DNA of 5,968 bases from Verrucomicrobiia bacterium (lineage in GTDB: Bacteria > Verrucomicrobiota > Verrucomicrobiia > Verrucomicrobiales > Akkermansiaceae), in the NCBI GenBank assembly GCA_947460915.1, contig CANHKJ010000193.1, positions 1-5,968 of the forward strand. Reading direction: 5' to 3'. How positions within the stretch are numbered: the first letter of the stretch is position 1; each line of letters starts with the position of its first letter. The translations under genes and the position numbers were made by a program. Shown piece by piece: positions 5,340 through 5,968 of this stretch. The notes under the pieces are model-generated. The model searched no databases. It was not told the DNA's origin and saw nothing but the letters and a program-made list of their open reading frames with translations.

Positions 5340-5968
5340 ATGACAGCACGAGAATCCGCAACCGAACTGGCCAGCTCGCTACGCGATGCAGGTCATCTAG
5401 CATTGTTTGCTGGCGGTTGCGTACGTGATGGATTACTCCAGCGCGAGCCGAAGGACTACGACATCGCCACCTCGGCAACGCCCCAACAATTACTCAAGCT
5501 TTTCCCCAAAAGCAACGAAGTCGGTGCACACTTTGGCGTCGTGATTGTCAAACATCACGATCATCACATCGAGATCGCTACGTTTCGTACCGATGGCTCT
5601 TACAGCGATGGACGCCGGCCCGATCACGTAGCATTTTCCACGCCCGAGCATGACGCTCAGCGCCGCGACTTCACAATCAATGGCTTGTTTGAAGATCCCT
5701 TCAGCGGAGAGATCATTGACCATGTCGGTGGTCTCGCCGATTTGAAAAATGGCATTCTCCGTGCCATCGGTGATCCCACGCAACGCTTCACGGAAGATAG
5801 CTTGCGCCTCATGCGCGCAGTGCGCTTTGCCACCACGCTCAACTTTTCGTTAGAACCAGATACTTGGGGTGCCGTCTGCGAATTAGCGCCTCTGCTAGGT
5901 CGTATTTCACCTGAACGGATTCGCGATGAACTCGTCAAGATGCTACTTCTGCCTCACCGCGCACGAGC
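5340..5968 (+). CDS. cca: CCA-adding tRNA nucleotidyltransferase / poly(A) polymerase family, N-terminal part (3' end outside window)
   Basis: Class II nucleotidyltransferase that adds CCA to tRNA 3' ends, or a relative that adds A. The first 209 codons are visible and the frame is open to the right edge. Motifs in order: GGCVRD (25-30); metal-binding D39 and D41 in KDYDIAT; a flexible-loop segment FRTDGSYSDGRRPD (82-95); RRDFTINGL (108-116); and the nucleotide-selecting EDSLRLMRAVRFA (152-164). The flexible loop argues against a CC-adding-only enzyme. CCA-adding, A-adding and poly(A) polymerase activities cannot be separated from this part, so the symbol is provisional. Whether a C-terminal HD domain follows is not visible. 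The ATG at 5340 is 16 bases after the M3 peptidase stop, with a pyrimidine-rich gap and no Shine-Dalgarno site, promoter or terminator in between, so co-transcription with the peptidase is likely. Confidence 0.9.
   Translation, partial: MTARESATELASSLRDAGHLALFAGGCVRDGLLQREPKDYDIATSATPQQLLKLFPKSNEVGAHFGVVIVKHHDHHIEIATFRTDGSYSDGRRPDHVAFSTPEHDAQRRDFTINGLFEDPFSGEIIDHVGGLADLKNGILRAIGDPTQRFTEDSLRLMRAVRFATTLNFSLEPDTWGAVCELAPLLGRISPERIRDELVKMLLLPHRAR

Noticed and set aside
5490..5938. Two overlapping minus-strand open frames at the right end
   Set aside because: They are antisense to the cca-type gene, whose plus-strand frame carries all class II nucleotidyltransferase motifs.
1..5968. Search for a CRISPR array, tRNA/rRNA gene, insertion sequence, toxin-antitoxin pair or defence system
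   Set aside because: No regularly spaced repeats, cloverleaf-like segments, transposase motifs or paired small ORFs were seen by eye; nearly all of the window is explained by housekeeping genes.

Overview
This window looks like ordinary chromosomal housekeeping sequence from a bacterium, most plausibly a member of the Verrucomicrobiota. That placement is an inference. It rests on the planctomycete/verrucomicrobial-style haem c domain at the left edge, on the lineage-flavoured MiaB sequence (SPHPIGF and LLGQIVNLYG in place of the usual LLGQNVN core), and on the absence of Shine-Dalgarno sites. No mobile element, CRISPR array, rRNA, tRNA or phage gene was found.

Layout, left to right. The 3' end of a gene for a c-type cytochrome-domain protein (CxxCH, C-terminal 132 codons) enters from the left edge. 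After a 115-base gap with a small imperfect hairpin comes miaB, for the tRNA methylthiotransferase acting on A37. A 174-base intergenic stretch follows, holding a 9-bp inverted repeat and a weak terminator candidate. Next is a small ORF for a 63-residue, probably membrane-anchored or exported protein. It converges on uppS (minus strand, undecaprenyl diphosphate synthase). The two genes appear to share a bidirectional terminator whose stem is made from the last codons of uppS.

uppS is divergent from a 706-codon M3-family oligopeptidase gene (prlC/oligopeptidase A type). The 212-base region between them holds three short palindromes and a promoter candidate placed so close to the ATG that the transcript could be leaderless. 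Sixteen bases after the peptidase gene begins a CCA-adding tRNA nucleotidyltransferase / poly(A) polymerase-family gene, which runs off the right edge.

Functionally the window mixes tRNA maturation (miaB, cca), cell-wall lipid carrier synthesis (uppS), cytosolic peptide turnover (M3 peptidase) and a respiratory or redox protein. There is no sign that these form one pathway. The only likely operon is M3 peptidase-cca. I found no convincing novel system; the most interesting points are regulatory: the terminator inside uppS, the palindromes in the divergent promoter region, and the pyrimidine-rich, Shine-Dalgarno-free start sites.
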